DNA of 64,000 nucleotides from Lathyrus oleraceus (taxonomy: Eukaryota > Streptophyta > Magnoliopsida > Fabales > Fabaceae): positions 345,035,846 to 345,099,845 of the forward strand of contig NC_066585.1 in assembly GCF_024323335.1 (NCBI RefSeq). The letters run 5' to 3'. Under the pieces are notes generated by a model, which made no database searches, was not told the origin of the DNA, and worked only from the letters and a program-made list of their open reading frames with translations. A program made the position numbers and the translations under genes. This document shows positions 35,641 through 46,994 of the stretch, piece after piece (the first letter of the stretch is position 1; every line of letters starts with the position of its first letter).

Positions 35641-36590
35641 CCAGCAAGGCAAAATGAAACGCATCGTTTCATTAAATGATATCAGCGTACACCTCATCAG
35701 TCAATGGCACACGCAACATGGTCAAACACATACAGTCTAATGGAACAGACACGCAAGGCAACACATCAGCAACAGCTCAGCATAAACCCTAAGAAATACC
35801 AGACTGCGGAGCTATTCTCCGATCGTCTTCTCCGGTGGCATTCTGGTGGAGCTCCAACAAAATTTTCCAAAATTCATCAAATGATACACCATTCGAACCG
35901 TATTTCAACCAGGAGTCCAAATATCATATTCAAATTAACTAATTATTCCTAGATTCTACGGATCGAACGAACACATTTATGACATCAAAACTGAAAGTTC
36001 ACATAACATGCTCAATATTCATCCAATTTCAATTCTAATCATATCTGCATGCTCAGCTAAGTGAGATCTACAGTTCTATAACAAGAAAATAGCAAAAAGA
36101 GATTATCGGTTTTGAGTCACCTTGAACTTGAAGTTTCTGTACACGTGTTATCAACAACTCAAAAGCTCCAGATCTACTTTACTTTACTCCTCTTGAAGCT
36201 TTGTGCCAAAAGAATTTGATGAAAACACCTAGATCTGCTTCAATTTCAAGCTTCCATTTCCATGAAAGTGCACTCGATCTGCTCGAAATCCAGCTCAATT
36301 ATCCAATCCAGATGATGATTCTTGCTCAGAATTACACCAGGAGCAAGAATCTGCAAAGAGATTTGGTGTTTGTGTGAAGAAATGCAAGAATCAAAGAGAG
36401 AGAAAAATGGAGGGAAATTGAAAATTCTAGATCTGAAATTCACTTTTTATTTGAATGAGATTAGGGTTTGAGTTTTTATATGGTTCACTAATGACACTGA
36501 AATCTCAATTAGGCTTGTGCTAATCATGATTAGGGAATTATAAGGCAAAGTGCAAAATTGCAAATGAAGCTAGCATGGCCATGTGCGTGG
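35641..36590 (-). mobile_element. Minus-strand Ogre LTR fragment (part of K)
   Basis: It matches the middle of solo LTR E (about 1430-2290) in reverse. It includes the AATGAAAC/GTTTCATT hairpin (35653-35673) and a TATATAAAA-like promoter box near 36474-36482. The TGTAAGACC start is missing: at about 36580-36590 the sequence passes straight into post-pol sequence, so a deletion has removed the LTR start and polypurine tract. Confidence 0.75.
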
Positions 36591-38039
36591 TTTATGTATG
36601 ATGAATGCTGACAAACAGACATTTCTAACCAAACAGGTCCAGGAAAAAGGCACACAGCCGTCCGGTACTACATCTCAAGGGAAAAAACCAGGATTCCAAT
36701 GGAGAGTATCCAATCTGCTGGAGATCCGAGATGCTAAGAAGCAAAGACCTTGCAGGGAAATCAGAGATATCAGGAATCACAAAATCTCTGAGAGATGAAT
36801 CATCAACAATCCGGCTAAGGAAAAAGAGTTCACTGCACAAGCAGAAACTTCCACAAAAGCAACTCTACTGGAGAATCCATCTGAGGGATATAAGAGGAAA
36901 TCTGGTGATCAACCACCAAGTACCAAACTCACCAAGGAAATCACAACTGCTGACGAGAAAAGATCGGGACGAACCATCAGTCTCAGCTGGGAAAGAGCTT
37001 AATGCACAAGTGGGCTCTGCCACAAAAGCAACTCTGGTTGGGGAAATTGTCATCACAGATAAGATCCACCATACCAACAACTCTACTGAGGATCAGAGAT
37101 ACCAGGAAACAACAATATCTCTGCAGGGGATAACACCATCACAAATAAGATCCAACACACCAACAACTCCGCTGGGGATCTATCTGAGGAAATGAAGGAA
37201 TACTGGGGAACAACCACCAAATACCGAACCTTCCAAAGGGTACACATCTGCTGAGGAGGGAAAACCACTGCTCTACTGAAGTGAAAAGGGATGAATAAAT
37301 CCTCCCAACACTCTGATAGGGGAAGAAGCCAAGAAAGGCACTCTGCTCGGGAGAAAACCCACAGAAGGCTCCGGAGGAAGAGGATACAAGCAAAGCCAGG
37401 GGTATGAACCAATGTCTTACCCTGTTGGGGAACATACCACCCTTGGGAGAGCACTGAGGATCTCCTAAGTATCTTTTATCATTGTGAATGTTGACTTTGT
37501 TTAAAAAACAATTTGTGAAAAATTTGTTTATTTAAAACAATGATATTTCTTTTCAATTAAAACATGCAAAACATTAGTTGAATAGAAACCAATAAGAGGG
37601 CAAATGATTGGATAAAAGCTCAAATTCATTTGATGGAATGGTAGCCTGCAAATGGCAAGACTCCATAGATCTTTACAAGTTTGAAATTGGTGATATATAT
37701 TTGAAAAGGGCTACATTGAACATAATGACCATTTCTCCACCAATTCCAAATTCGATGTATTCGAAGCTTTAGTTGACGATGAATGAACAAGAATCTCTGA
37801 CATATGACAGATGTAGAACACAATCTTGTCCGGATGCAGTTACTTGCCAAATCCCTAGTTTTTTCCTAGATTGCCCCAGGATGAGGTACTCAATCTAGCG
37901 GGATTCACATATTCGTTTTTTCATGTCTCTAACTTTTGCCTGGATTACCCTTTCGGGTTTTCAATCCACCGAGACACTCATTTTTGCCTAAGCTGCCCTT
38001 TCGAGTTTTCAACTTAGCGAGCCATTTTATTTTTATTTT
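36591..38039 (-). other. Minus-strand 3' non-coding region of fragment K
   Basis: In reverse it matches element A from the pol end to about 24000. It keeps the post-pol hairpins on the minus strand: CTAAGTTG with CAGCTTAG (38017-37988), TGGATTG with TAATCCA (37968-37941), and CTAGATTG with CAATCTAG (37898-37866). The inner stem CTC/GGG is still capped by GAAA in the first. No coding frame is credible. Confidence 0.75.
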
Positions 38040-38331
38040 TTAGGCGAAGTATTTCTTGACTGCATCTGAATTCACAGGACGAGTGAAATCCTCCTCATCC
38101 ATAGTTGTAAGTATCAATGCACCGCCTGAAAAGGCTCTTTTAACAACATATGGACCTTCATAGTTTGGAGTCCACTTGCCCCTGGAATCGGGCGCGAAAG
38201 ACAAGACTTTCTCGAGCACAAGGTCACCTTCTCGGAACACACGAGGCTTGACCTTCTTATCAAAAGCTTTCTTCATTCTTTGCTGATATAACTGACCATG
38301 ACACATGGCAGTCAATCTCTTCTCTTCAATC
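38040..38331 (-). pseudogene. pol: Integrase C-terminal fragment of Ogre K
   Basis: On the minus strand this codes for the last ~97 residues of pol: EEKRLTAMCHGQLYQQRMKK, a basic stretch, then RGKWTPNYEGPYVVK (GPY/F module) and the terminal VNSDAVKKYFA. It is nearly identical to the end of element A pol. The catalytic core is absent. At 38331-38332 it abuts the end of a plus-strand LTR, an inverted junction. Confidence 0.9.
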
Positions 38332-38619
38332 ATGTTTGCATAAAATAATTTCACAAAACAATAACCTTTGCAACAAGCGTGAAAAGGGATCCCTAGGAGT
38401 ACCTAGGATGTTTTGGGTGCCTAACACCTTCCCATTACATAACCAACCCCCTTGCCCAGATCTCTGTTTCTTTTACTAGTTTTGTTTGTAAAACTTTTAG
38501 GTTTTTGTTCGCTTTCTAACCTTTCCTTTGGATAAATAGAAGTGCGGTGGTGACTCGACTTTGTATGATTTACCTTGGATTTAGACAATATCTCCAATGG
38601 TAACGAATACACCGCTACA
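38332..38619 (+). mobile_element. Last 288 bp of an Ogre LTR (element F)
   Basis: It matches the end blocks of LTRs A and E: CATGTTTGCA, CTAGGAGTACCTAGGA, GTGCCTAACACCTTCCCATT and the terminus ACACCGCTACA. Everything upstream is replaced by inverted K sequence. Confidence 0.88.
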
Positions 38620-38689
38620 GAAAAGTGTCGCTATTGTGTGCTGTTTGCATATGATTTACCTTGGATTTATACATATTTCTCTTTGCATA
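38620..38689 (+). other. Rearranged primer-binding site region of element F
   Basis: GAAAAGTG after the LTR starts like the usual leader, but the primer-binding site is interrupted by a patch copied from ORF1 (38629-38648, identical to 38712-38731). Then comes a patch copied from the LTR end (38650-38669, identical to 38564-38583), then ORF1 proper. It looks like a multiple template switch. A functional PBS is not present. Confidence 0.8.
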
Positions 38690-39537
38690 TGAGGAATGCA
38701 AAGGGTGGTGGCGCTATTGTGTGCTGTTTGCCTCTGTTGTATAAGTGGTTTATTTCTCACTTACCTCAGACGGTCGCCTTCAAGGAGAACAAGGGATGTC
38801 TACGGTGGTCCACGAGACTTATGTCTCTCACTAATGATGATATCTCTTGGTATAACCGTTTATATGATGGTGTGCAGATTATCGACTCTTGTGGTGAATT
38901 CTCCAATGTGCCTCTTCTTGGTACATGTGGTGGGATTAGCTACAACCCTGTTTTGGCACGTCGTCAGCTTGGGTTCCCCCTAAAGGATAAACCTAATAAC
39001 ATTCTGTTAGAAGGTGTGTTCTTTCAGGAGGGTAAAGATCCCCAAGGCTTGAAGGGCAGAATGGTTCGCGCTTGGCACAAGGTGCATAAGAAAGGAAGGA
39101 GTGAATTGTGTCCTAAGAATTGCATTGCTTTGGAGCCTTATACTGCTTGGGTAAGGAAGATAGCATATGAGTATCTCATTCCTTATGATTATCCGAGACC
39201 TACACCTTTGGTTCTGGCTGGGCATTCAACCCTCCCTAACCAAGGAGTAGAGGAGTTGAGATATGAAGACCTATCACGTGCCTGGATCCGTGAAAGGGAA
39301 GAGTTGCTTCAGCAGATTAAGGAGAAAGATGCTTTGATTGAGTTCCTCGAGCATCAGGTCATTGATGATCCTAATGATGCATGGACTTCTCTACTTCCTC
39401 AGTCTTCCATGTTTTGGAAAAGGAGGTATGATCGACTCGCCAAAGAGAAGGCAGATATGCAGGCAGCTTACGAGAGAGAGGTGAAGAGGCTTCGTGCAGC
39501 TTATCTTCCTGTGTCCCGAGCTTCTAGGGATCCATAG
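38690..39537 (+). pseudogene. Ogre ORF1 of element F, N-terminally truncated
   Basis: It begins within the middle of the DUF7745-like domain (MRNAKGGGAIVCCLPLLYKW) and runs uninterrupted to the coiled-coil end. The first third of ORF1 is missing. By chance the frame is open backwards through the rearranged patch into the LTR end, giving a 320-codon LTR-ORF1 chimera from 38575. At the spot where A has a frameshift (near 14910) F is intact (DISWYNRLYDG). Confidence 0.85.
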
Positions 39538-39836
39538 GATGATTATTTTCCTTTTCTCTTGTATATGATTGACAATGTTGTACTTCTTTTCCCTGATATA
39601 TTTGATGAGATATTTCCATATGCGATAAATGCTTAATATTTCCAAAATGTGAAAATAAAATCCTAGAGTTCCTTTGAAATAAAAACAAATCATATGCACA
39701 AGCATTGCATGCATCATATGCATAAGCAGGTGTTGTTCCCAGTTTCTGGTCTTGTGGTGTAACTCTGTTGCTCTTCATTTATTTTGAAGACAAGCTGACT
39801 CACCGGTACTACACCAGAGCCAACTCTTCCAGATTG

Positions 39837-41650
39837 ATGGATCATCTAGAGTAAGAGAACCGTGAGCTCAAAGAGGAAGTCGTCAGACTGAGTGCTTTGA
39901 TGGAATCGTTCTTGGCTGCCTAGAGCCAGTCGTCTCAGACACCTTCAACTCCTCCCCAGAGGACAGTCATCTCTGAGATTGTTTCCTCAACTGTGCCTGC
40001 TGCTAGTGCACACTTTGTGCCGATAGCCATGCCAACCGGGTTTCCGTGGGGGATGCCTCCCAATTTTATGCCTGAGATTCCTGCTCCAACGTTTGCTTTT
40101 ATGCCGGGATCTAGCCCGGTCCTTGTTGTTCCTCCTCCTGTCGTGCATACCGTTCCTAGGGTAGACGACACCATCTATCATTCTGAGCCATCTGAGGGCC
40201 TAGATGTTCATGAGAAGATGGATGGTATGAATGATCAATTTCTTGAGCTCCGCAAGGAATTGAAAACTCTTAGAGGAAAGGATCTGTTTGGCAAGGCTAC
40301 TGCCGAACTATGCTTGGTTCCCAATGTGAAGATTCCTGTGAAATTCAAGGTCCCTGACTTTGAAAAATACAAAGGGAATACTTGTCCTCTCAGCCACCTG
40401 GTCATGTATGCCAGGAAGATGTTTACTCAGACTGATAATGACCAGTTGCTCATCCATTACTTTCAGGACAGTCTGTCCGGTGCAGCTCTGCGTTGGTATA
40501 TGGGCTTGGACAGTGCGAACATCCGTTCCTTCAATGACCTTGGCGAAGCCTTCGTCAAGCAGTACAAGTATAATGTGGATATGGCTCCCGATAGAGATCA
40601 GCTAAGGGCCATGTCCCAGAAGGACAAGGAAACGTTCAAGGAGTACGCCCAGAGGTGGCGAGAGTTGGCAGCTCAGGTTGTGCCTCCGCTAGAAGAGAAA
40701 GAAATGACCAAGATCTTTCTGAAGACATTGAGTTTATTTTATTACGAGCGGATGATTGCTAGCGCTCCTTCTGACTTCACCGAGATGGTGAATATGGGGA
40801 GGCGTCTAGAGGAGGGGGTTAGAGAAGGACGTCTGACCAAGGAATAAGGCTCTTCTGCCAAACAATATGGGGCGTTTGCGAAGAAGAAAGATGGAGAGGC
40901 ACATGTTGTGACCTCCCATGTGAAACCTAGAAGACCCTCTGTGAGGAGGAAGACTGTGCGTCCAGCCGACAATCAGCACCAGGTGGCTAATATAGCACCT
41001 GTCTTCAGAGATAATCAGCAATATCAGCAGTGTAGCAATAATCAACAATCACCTCAGCAATATCAGCAACATCACTGTCCTCAGCAGCAGGCCTATCAGC
41101 CTCGCAACAGTAATCAAACCAGCACGAGTTATGAGAGGAAGAAGATCACTTTTGATCTGATTCTGATGACGTATGCAGAACTGTATCCCTCTTTGATAGA
41201 GAGGAAGCTGATTACTCCGAGAGACCCGCCAGCTATACCTGCTAACCCTTAGTAGTGGTATAAGCCTGAGTTGCATTGTGTTTATCACTCTGGTGCTCCC
41301 GGTCACGACGTGGAGAATTGTTTCCAGTTGAAGGCCAAGGTTCAAGACCTTGTGAGGTGTGGCATTTTGTGCTTTGAGGACATAGGTCCTAATGTTAAGA
41401 AGAACCCATTGCCCGAGCATGGGAAGTCTGTTAACATGGTCCAGAGTTATCCTGGCATTGGCTTTTCTTCTGGGGTCTTCAATGAGAAAGGGTTGTTCAA
41501 GAGTGGAGGTTTTATCCACGCTGGTCAGAACGAGGAAGTTGTTGCTGTCTTGGAAGAGGATGCAGATGACTCTGGCAATTTTGTCATCCCTGGTGGGGTC
41601 TACAACAATTGGGTCGTTGTGGATGTTCCTACAGTTGTCCACAAGTCAGC
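39837..41650 (+). pseudogene. gag-pro: Gag of element F, protease deleted
   Basis: It has the same order as A: coiled N-terminus, capsid (YFQDSLSGAALRWYMG, KEYAQRWRELA), Gln-rich linker, and zinc finger CVYHSGAPGHDVENC. At about 41445-41455 the frame passes directly from the segment after the zinc finger (VNMVQSYP) to the segment after the protease (GIGFSSGV). About 1.49 kb that A carries (roughly 17530-19015), including the DTGSS active site, is lost. The deletion keeps the frame. Further damage: TAA 39852 (CAA in A), TAG 39921 (CAG in A), TAA 40845 (GAA in A), and TAG TAG at 41250-41255. The last codon feeds the intron donor at 41651. Confidence 0.9.
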
Positions 41651-41915
41651 GTAATGAACACTTTGTTTAAAAACCCTTCTCCCATGCCAAAAGAAGAAGT
41701 GATGACATTTTTGGCAACATTAATACAATGATATTTTCATTCAATAAATTCATGTTAAATGTTTGTTTTTCCAATTATTTTCCCTTTTTGCTTTTTGCAT
41801 GAAATTGTTGATCACATAAAACCCTAAAAAAAGAATAAAATCAATATTTTCATCTGCATAATGATTTGCCTTGTTTGATTTCCAAAAGCTTTTCATATCC
41901 AAAATCATTATGCAG
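41651..41915 (+). other. Candidate pro-pol intron of element F (265 bp)
   Basis: The donor is GTAATG and the acceptor TTATGCAG. Splicing joins a phase-2 codon, so the gag exon (41271-41650) continues in frame into pol (41916 on), while the unspliced reading stops at the TAA overlapping the donor. Confidence 0.8.
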
Positions 41916-43999
41916 GTTGATTTCCAAACCCCTTGAACATAATGATCCAACACCATCTCCCAATTTTGAATTCCCTATATTTGAGGCAGAGGAAGATGAT
42001 GATGAAGAAATTCCTGATGAGATTACTCGTCTTCTTGAGCATGAAGAGAAGATCATTAAGCCGCATCTTGAGAATCTGGAAACAGTCAACTTGGGGTCTG
42101 AGGATTGTGTTCGAATAGTGAAGATTGGGGCACTCCTGGAAGAATCTGTTAAGAAGGGGTTGATCGAATTGCTACGAGAATATGCTGACATCTTTACTTG
42201 GTCGTATGAAGACATGCCAGGTCTAGATACTGATATTGTGCAACATTTCCTACCCTTGAAGCCTGAGTCCGTGCCTGTGAAGCAGAAGCTCAGAAGAACT
42301 CATCCTGATATGGCAGTGAAGATCAAAGAGGAAGTTCAGAAGCAAATTGATGTGGGGTTTCTGGTGACTTCTACGTATCCTCAATGGGTGGCCAATATTG
42401 TGCCCGTGCCCAAGAAAGATGGAAAAGTCCGGATGTGTGTGGACTATAGAGACTTGAATAAAGCTAGTCCGAAAGATGATTTCCCTCTACCACATATTGA
42501 TATGTTGGTAAACAATACAGCTAAATTCAATGTCTTCTCATTTATGGACGGATTTTCCGGATATAACCAGATTAAGATGGCACCCGAGGATATGGAGAAG
42601 ACAGCATTCATCACACCTTGGGGAACATTCTGTTATCGAGTGATGCCCTTCGGTTTGAAGAACGCCGGAGCCACGTGTCAACAAGCCATGACTACCTTGT
42701 TTCATGATATGATGCACAAGGAGATTGAGGTCTATGTTGATGATATGATTGCTAAGTCAAGAACGGAAGTTGAACATGTAGAGCACCTGTTGAAGCTTTT
42801 TCAGCGTTTGAGGAAATACAAGCTCCGTCTGAATCCCAACAAGTATACATTTGGAGTCCGTTCTAGCAAGTTATTGGGCTTTATCGTCAGTGAAAGAGGT
42901 ATTAAGGTTGATCCTGCAAAGGTCAAAGCAATACAAGAGATGCCTGCGCCCAAAACTGAGAAGCAAGTCCGAGGTTTTCTTGGCCGCTTGAATTATATTT
43001 CCATATTCATATCCCACATGACTGCCACATGTGCGCCGATATTCAAGCTCCTCCGAAAAGATCAATCTCATGATTGGACCGAGGATTTCCAGAAAGCTTT
43101 CGACAATATCAAAGAGTATCTGTCTGAACCTCCAATCCTGTCTCTGCCTGTGGAAGGAAGACCTTTGATCATGTATCTGACAGTTCTTGAAGACTCGATG
43201 GGTTGTGTCCTTGGTCAGCAAGACGAATCGGGAAAGAAAGAATATGCTATTTACTACCTGAGTAAGAAGTTCACTGATTGTGAGTCTCGATACTCAATGC
43301 ATGAGATAACATGTTGTGCTTTGGCTTGGTCCGCTAAGCGTTTACGCCAGTATATGATAAATCATACAACTTGGTTGATATCCAGAATGGATCCAATCAA
43401 GTATATATTTGAGAAGCCTGCTCTAACCGGGAGGATCGCCCGCTGGCAGATGTTGTTATCTGAGTATGATATTGAGTATCGAGCTCAGAAAGCTATCAAA
43501 GGTAGTATCTTGGGTGACCACTTGGCACATCAGCCGATTGAAGATTTTCAGTCAGTTCAGTATGACTTCCCAGATGAGGAGATTCTGTATTTGAAAATGA
43601 AAAATTGTGATGAGCCTACACTCGATGAAGGGCCAGAGCCTGGTTCCAGATGGAGTATGGTATTTGATGGCGCTGTAAATCAGTACGGAAATGGTATTGG
43701 GGCAATAATCATGACTCCTCAGGGCACACATATTCCTTTTACAGCAAGGCTAACTTTCAAATGCACGAATAATATGGCTGAGTACGAAGCCTGCATTATA
43801 GGATTGGAAGAGTGCATCGATCTAAGGATCAAGCATCTCGATGTTTATGGTGATTCGGCCCTTGTTGTCAATCAGATTAAGGGTGAATGGGAAACGAATC
43901 AGCCTGGTCTTATTCCATATAGAGATTATGCGAGGAGGATTTCAACGTTCTTTACTGAGGTTGACTTTCATCATATCCCTCGAGATGATAATCGGATGA
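41916..43999 (+). pseudogene. pol: Pol of element F, open but truncated in second RNase H
   Basis: These are 694 codons without a stop: linker, reverse transcriptase (VRMCVDYRDLNKASPK, FMDGFSGYNQIK, Y-V-D-D), gypsy RNase H (LGQQDESGKKEYAIYYLSKK), a linker, and most of the archaeal-type RNase H (FDGAVN, MAEYEACI, YGDSALV). Homology ends at DDNR-M, just at the last catalytic Asp region, where the sequence joins a different LTR. The rest of the second RNase H and all of integrase are lost. It is the best-preserved RT in the window, with no frameshift or stop. One Cys common to A, G and H (NPNKC) is Tyr here. Confidence 0.92.
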
Positions 44000-44261
44000 A
44001 ATTATCTCATACAATCATTTGTTCATGCATTTCCATTTTGGAAGGAAAATGCCAAATTCAAAATTGGTTGATCACATGAACAAAATTCCAATTCCAATAT
44101 GTGCATGGATTGATTTTAAGTGAATTTGGGCCCTCATTTGGTATTGTTCACGTATGCTTTCACCATGCAAGGGTGTTTTTACCATTTGTGCATACACCTT
44201 ATATCTTGCTAATTTCCATTAACCTTGGCCTAATTACAATTTCAGAATAATTAGGAGATGG

Positions 44262-44268
44262 TATAAAG
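44262..44268 (+). promoter_or_regulatory. Candidate TATA box of LTR G
   Basis: TATAAAG lies in the same relative place as TATATAA in LTR E, upstream of the CAGATCT-rich leader start. Confidence 0.6.
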
Positions 44269-45602
44269 GCTTAATTGTAACTGTTTCATTCATTAGACAC
44301 ATTTTCAGATCTAGAAATCTCTTTCACTCTCAATTTTCACTCTCTTGATTTTTCAAAATTCTACACATAAACCTTGATTTTTCTTACATAATATTGAGTA
44401 TGGAGTGTTACTGAGCATGATTCAACGTGTGTTTGGTGGAATTCCTCTCAAATTCGTGCATACCACAAGCTTGAAGGCATTAATGGAAGCTTCAAATTGA
44501 GCTTGATTCAGGTCTTTTCACATGCCATTTCTTGCATCAAACTTCAGTGGAGCTCAAAGGAAGTGGATCTGGACATTGCTAGGCTTTGAATACACTGTTT
44601 TCGCCAACTGCTCTTCAAACAAGGTGAGTTTCGACCTTGATTTTTCTCCATTATTTTGCCATGTTTATGTAGATCATTCACTGCTGATCACGCTGATATG
44701 AACATTTTTGAAAACGGATAAAAATTGAGTGAGTTATGAGAGATTAAAGTTTGGTTGCCAAATCTTCTTTCCTTCGATTTGCACTGGTCATGAAGAATTA
44801 TTGTGAATTGATGCTGGATTTAGATTGTACATGTTGAGAGCTTTCGTTTGGTACCAATATTACGAAATTCTGGAAAAAAAATTGCAAGCAAGCACTGTAG
44901 CTCCGCCGTCTTCGCGAGGAAGACGGTGGTTTCCACCCTAGGCGCCGCCGTCTGCAACTTATGTATGCTGGCTAGGGTTTTGTACACGCAGGCTGCCACA
45001 CGAGCGCCCGTTGGCGTATCCATTGGCCAAGGCTCCTTTGACTCATCCACGCGTTCATTTGACTGGTGAGTTGGCGCGCCATGTCATTAAATGAAACTAC
45101 ATCGTTTTGCCATGTTACACACTTCGATTCCAGGCTTTTGCAAATTGTGATTTTATTTTTGTTCCAGCGCCTTTTTTATGCACACGGTTCGAATCTCATT
45201 GACAACACTTTTTCAAATTGCTCAACCTTTTATCATTTCCCTCCAATTTAACATGTGCTTTTATTCATTAATTCAAATATTTTTTATCCAACTTCAAAAA
45301 TTCATAATAAATTGAAAATTAATCCAATTCACCTGCAATTTTTTGCTACTTGATCCTTGTGATGTCTAGTTTTTTTAATGTGATTTTCGGATTTTTACCA
45401 TGTCTGGGTTTTTGATTGAGCTTGAGTATTGGAACATGATGCAAAATGTGATATGTTATGCCATTTGACTTGTGAAATGCTCATGCTTGCTCCAATTGCC
45501 ATGAAACTTGACATGATGATTCCTAACACATAACATGACTTTTGAGGCTAGGTTGTGCATTTTTAGCATTTTTCATTTCTGTTTTAGGCACATGAACTTA
45601 GG

Positions 45603-45623
45603 GTGTGACAATGTGTGTCACAC
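45603..45623 (+). repeat. GTGTGAC / GTCACAC inverted repeat in LTR G
   Basis: The 21-bp element is identical to 2733-2753 of solo LTR E, including the 7-nt spacer. Confidence 0.65.
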
Positions 45624-46256
45624 AATTTGATGTTGATCTTATTCATTTTCATATCCATGCCAATTGATGTCCTCTGTTTCCAATTTTTTGCATGATGATT
45701 ATGTTTAATATGTTGAGCTTGCACAAAAAGTTTAATGATTATTGGATGTGTTTCTGATTTAATGTGCATTTTCTCTTCTTGATGCTCAAGTGTGACCACC
45801 ATTGTGTGTTCTTGCCTTAGCTTGATTAATTGATGGATTTACCTTTGGATTTGAGTTTGGTCCTTTTTAGGACATATTCATGCTTGATTAAATGTGATCC
45901 ATGTGGAAAATTAACCCCTGTTTTGACTTTTTGCTTTGCTTTTGACCCTAGTCTTTGGACTAGTGGTTTGTACTCACCCATGAGATACAAGTTACTTTGG
46001 TTAACTAACCTTGATGTTTTGTAGGTTCTTTGAATGATGAAACAATTTGAGTTGCTTGCATCTTATGCCTTGTATTGTTGTTGTCTGTTGATTGGTTGTA
46101 ACACTGTTGTTGATTGTTTGGTTGTCTGAATAGCCTACTGATGGTTTAGCTTTTCTTACAGGTACTTTAGCCGCTTTTGCTCATCATTTGAGCTTTGCTT
46201 TGCTTGTGGTTGGCATACCACTTAGGTAATTTCTTTTCTCCATGTAGTCTGGAAGA

Positions 46257-46274
46257 CCTGCTATCTTTTGCAGG
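46257..46274 (+). other. LTR hairpin CCTGC / GCAGG in LTR G
   Basis: It lies between the same flanks (TAGTCTGGAAGA and CACCTGTCTGAAG) as the CCTGGCC hairpin of LTR E, with a different stem length and sequence that still pairs. Confidence 0.55.
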
Positions 46275-46994
46275 CACCTGTCTGAAGCCCTCCTTAAGAG
46301 GCAATGTTTGTGGTTGTTTATGTTTGTGCCATGTACTTCAAAGACCTCCTAAGTGAAGAGGCGATTGGCAGATAGAAGGGATGTGCAATCCATCCCCTTC
46401 TATTCAGTTGAGTCATTCATCTTGCTCGCACTACGTGTTGATGCATTTTGAATAAACACCCAAGATCCTTGTATATAGAGTCAGTCAAGTGGAGTAGAGT
46501 CCCACATTCTGGACTCCCACGTTTTCATTGATTGAAGCTCACCCAGGCCGGGTTAAGAGCCATGAGGTCTTACCCTCATCACCTTTCATCTGCTCACCCT
46601 GACGGTCAATGTCAGTGGTTAAGAGCCTCAGATACCTTTCCAGTTGGCTTGTTTGTCGAGGTTGATATGACCCCTTGACTAAAGCCCAACGTTGATGTTT
46701 GAGCCCCTTGTTGGTGTGTTTACTTCATGTTGTATGTGTTTGTGTGGTGTGATTGTATCCCCTAGGTTTGCTAGACTTCGCGTAGTCTCGTTTGCATGTC
46801 AATTAAGGTAGCACGGTTCCTTCGTCTAGGACTTCCTTTCTTGCGTGAGCTTTCCTAAAACACAAACCAACTTTACCCCCTCTTAAGGACACGTTAACTC
46901 CTTCTACTACAGGTGAGTAAGTCTCCAAAGGTCGAGCATCCGGTAGATTGCGTAGTAACGTCATCCATCTAAAAAACACAAAATGAGCAGAAAT

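Noticed and set aside
36731..37195. 154-codon plus-strand frame in fragment K
   Set aside because: It is the reverse complement of the repeat-rich Ogre 3' region; no matching protein content.
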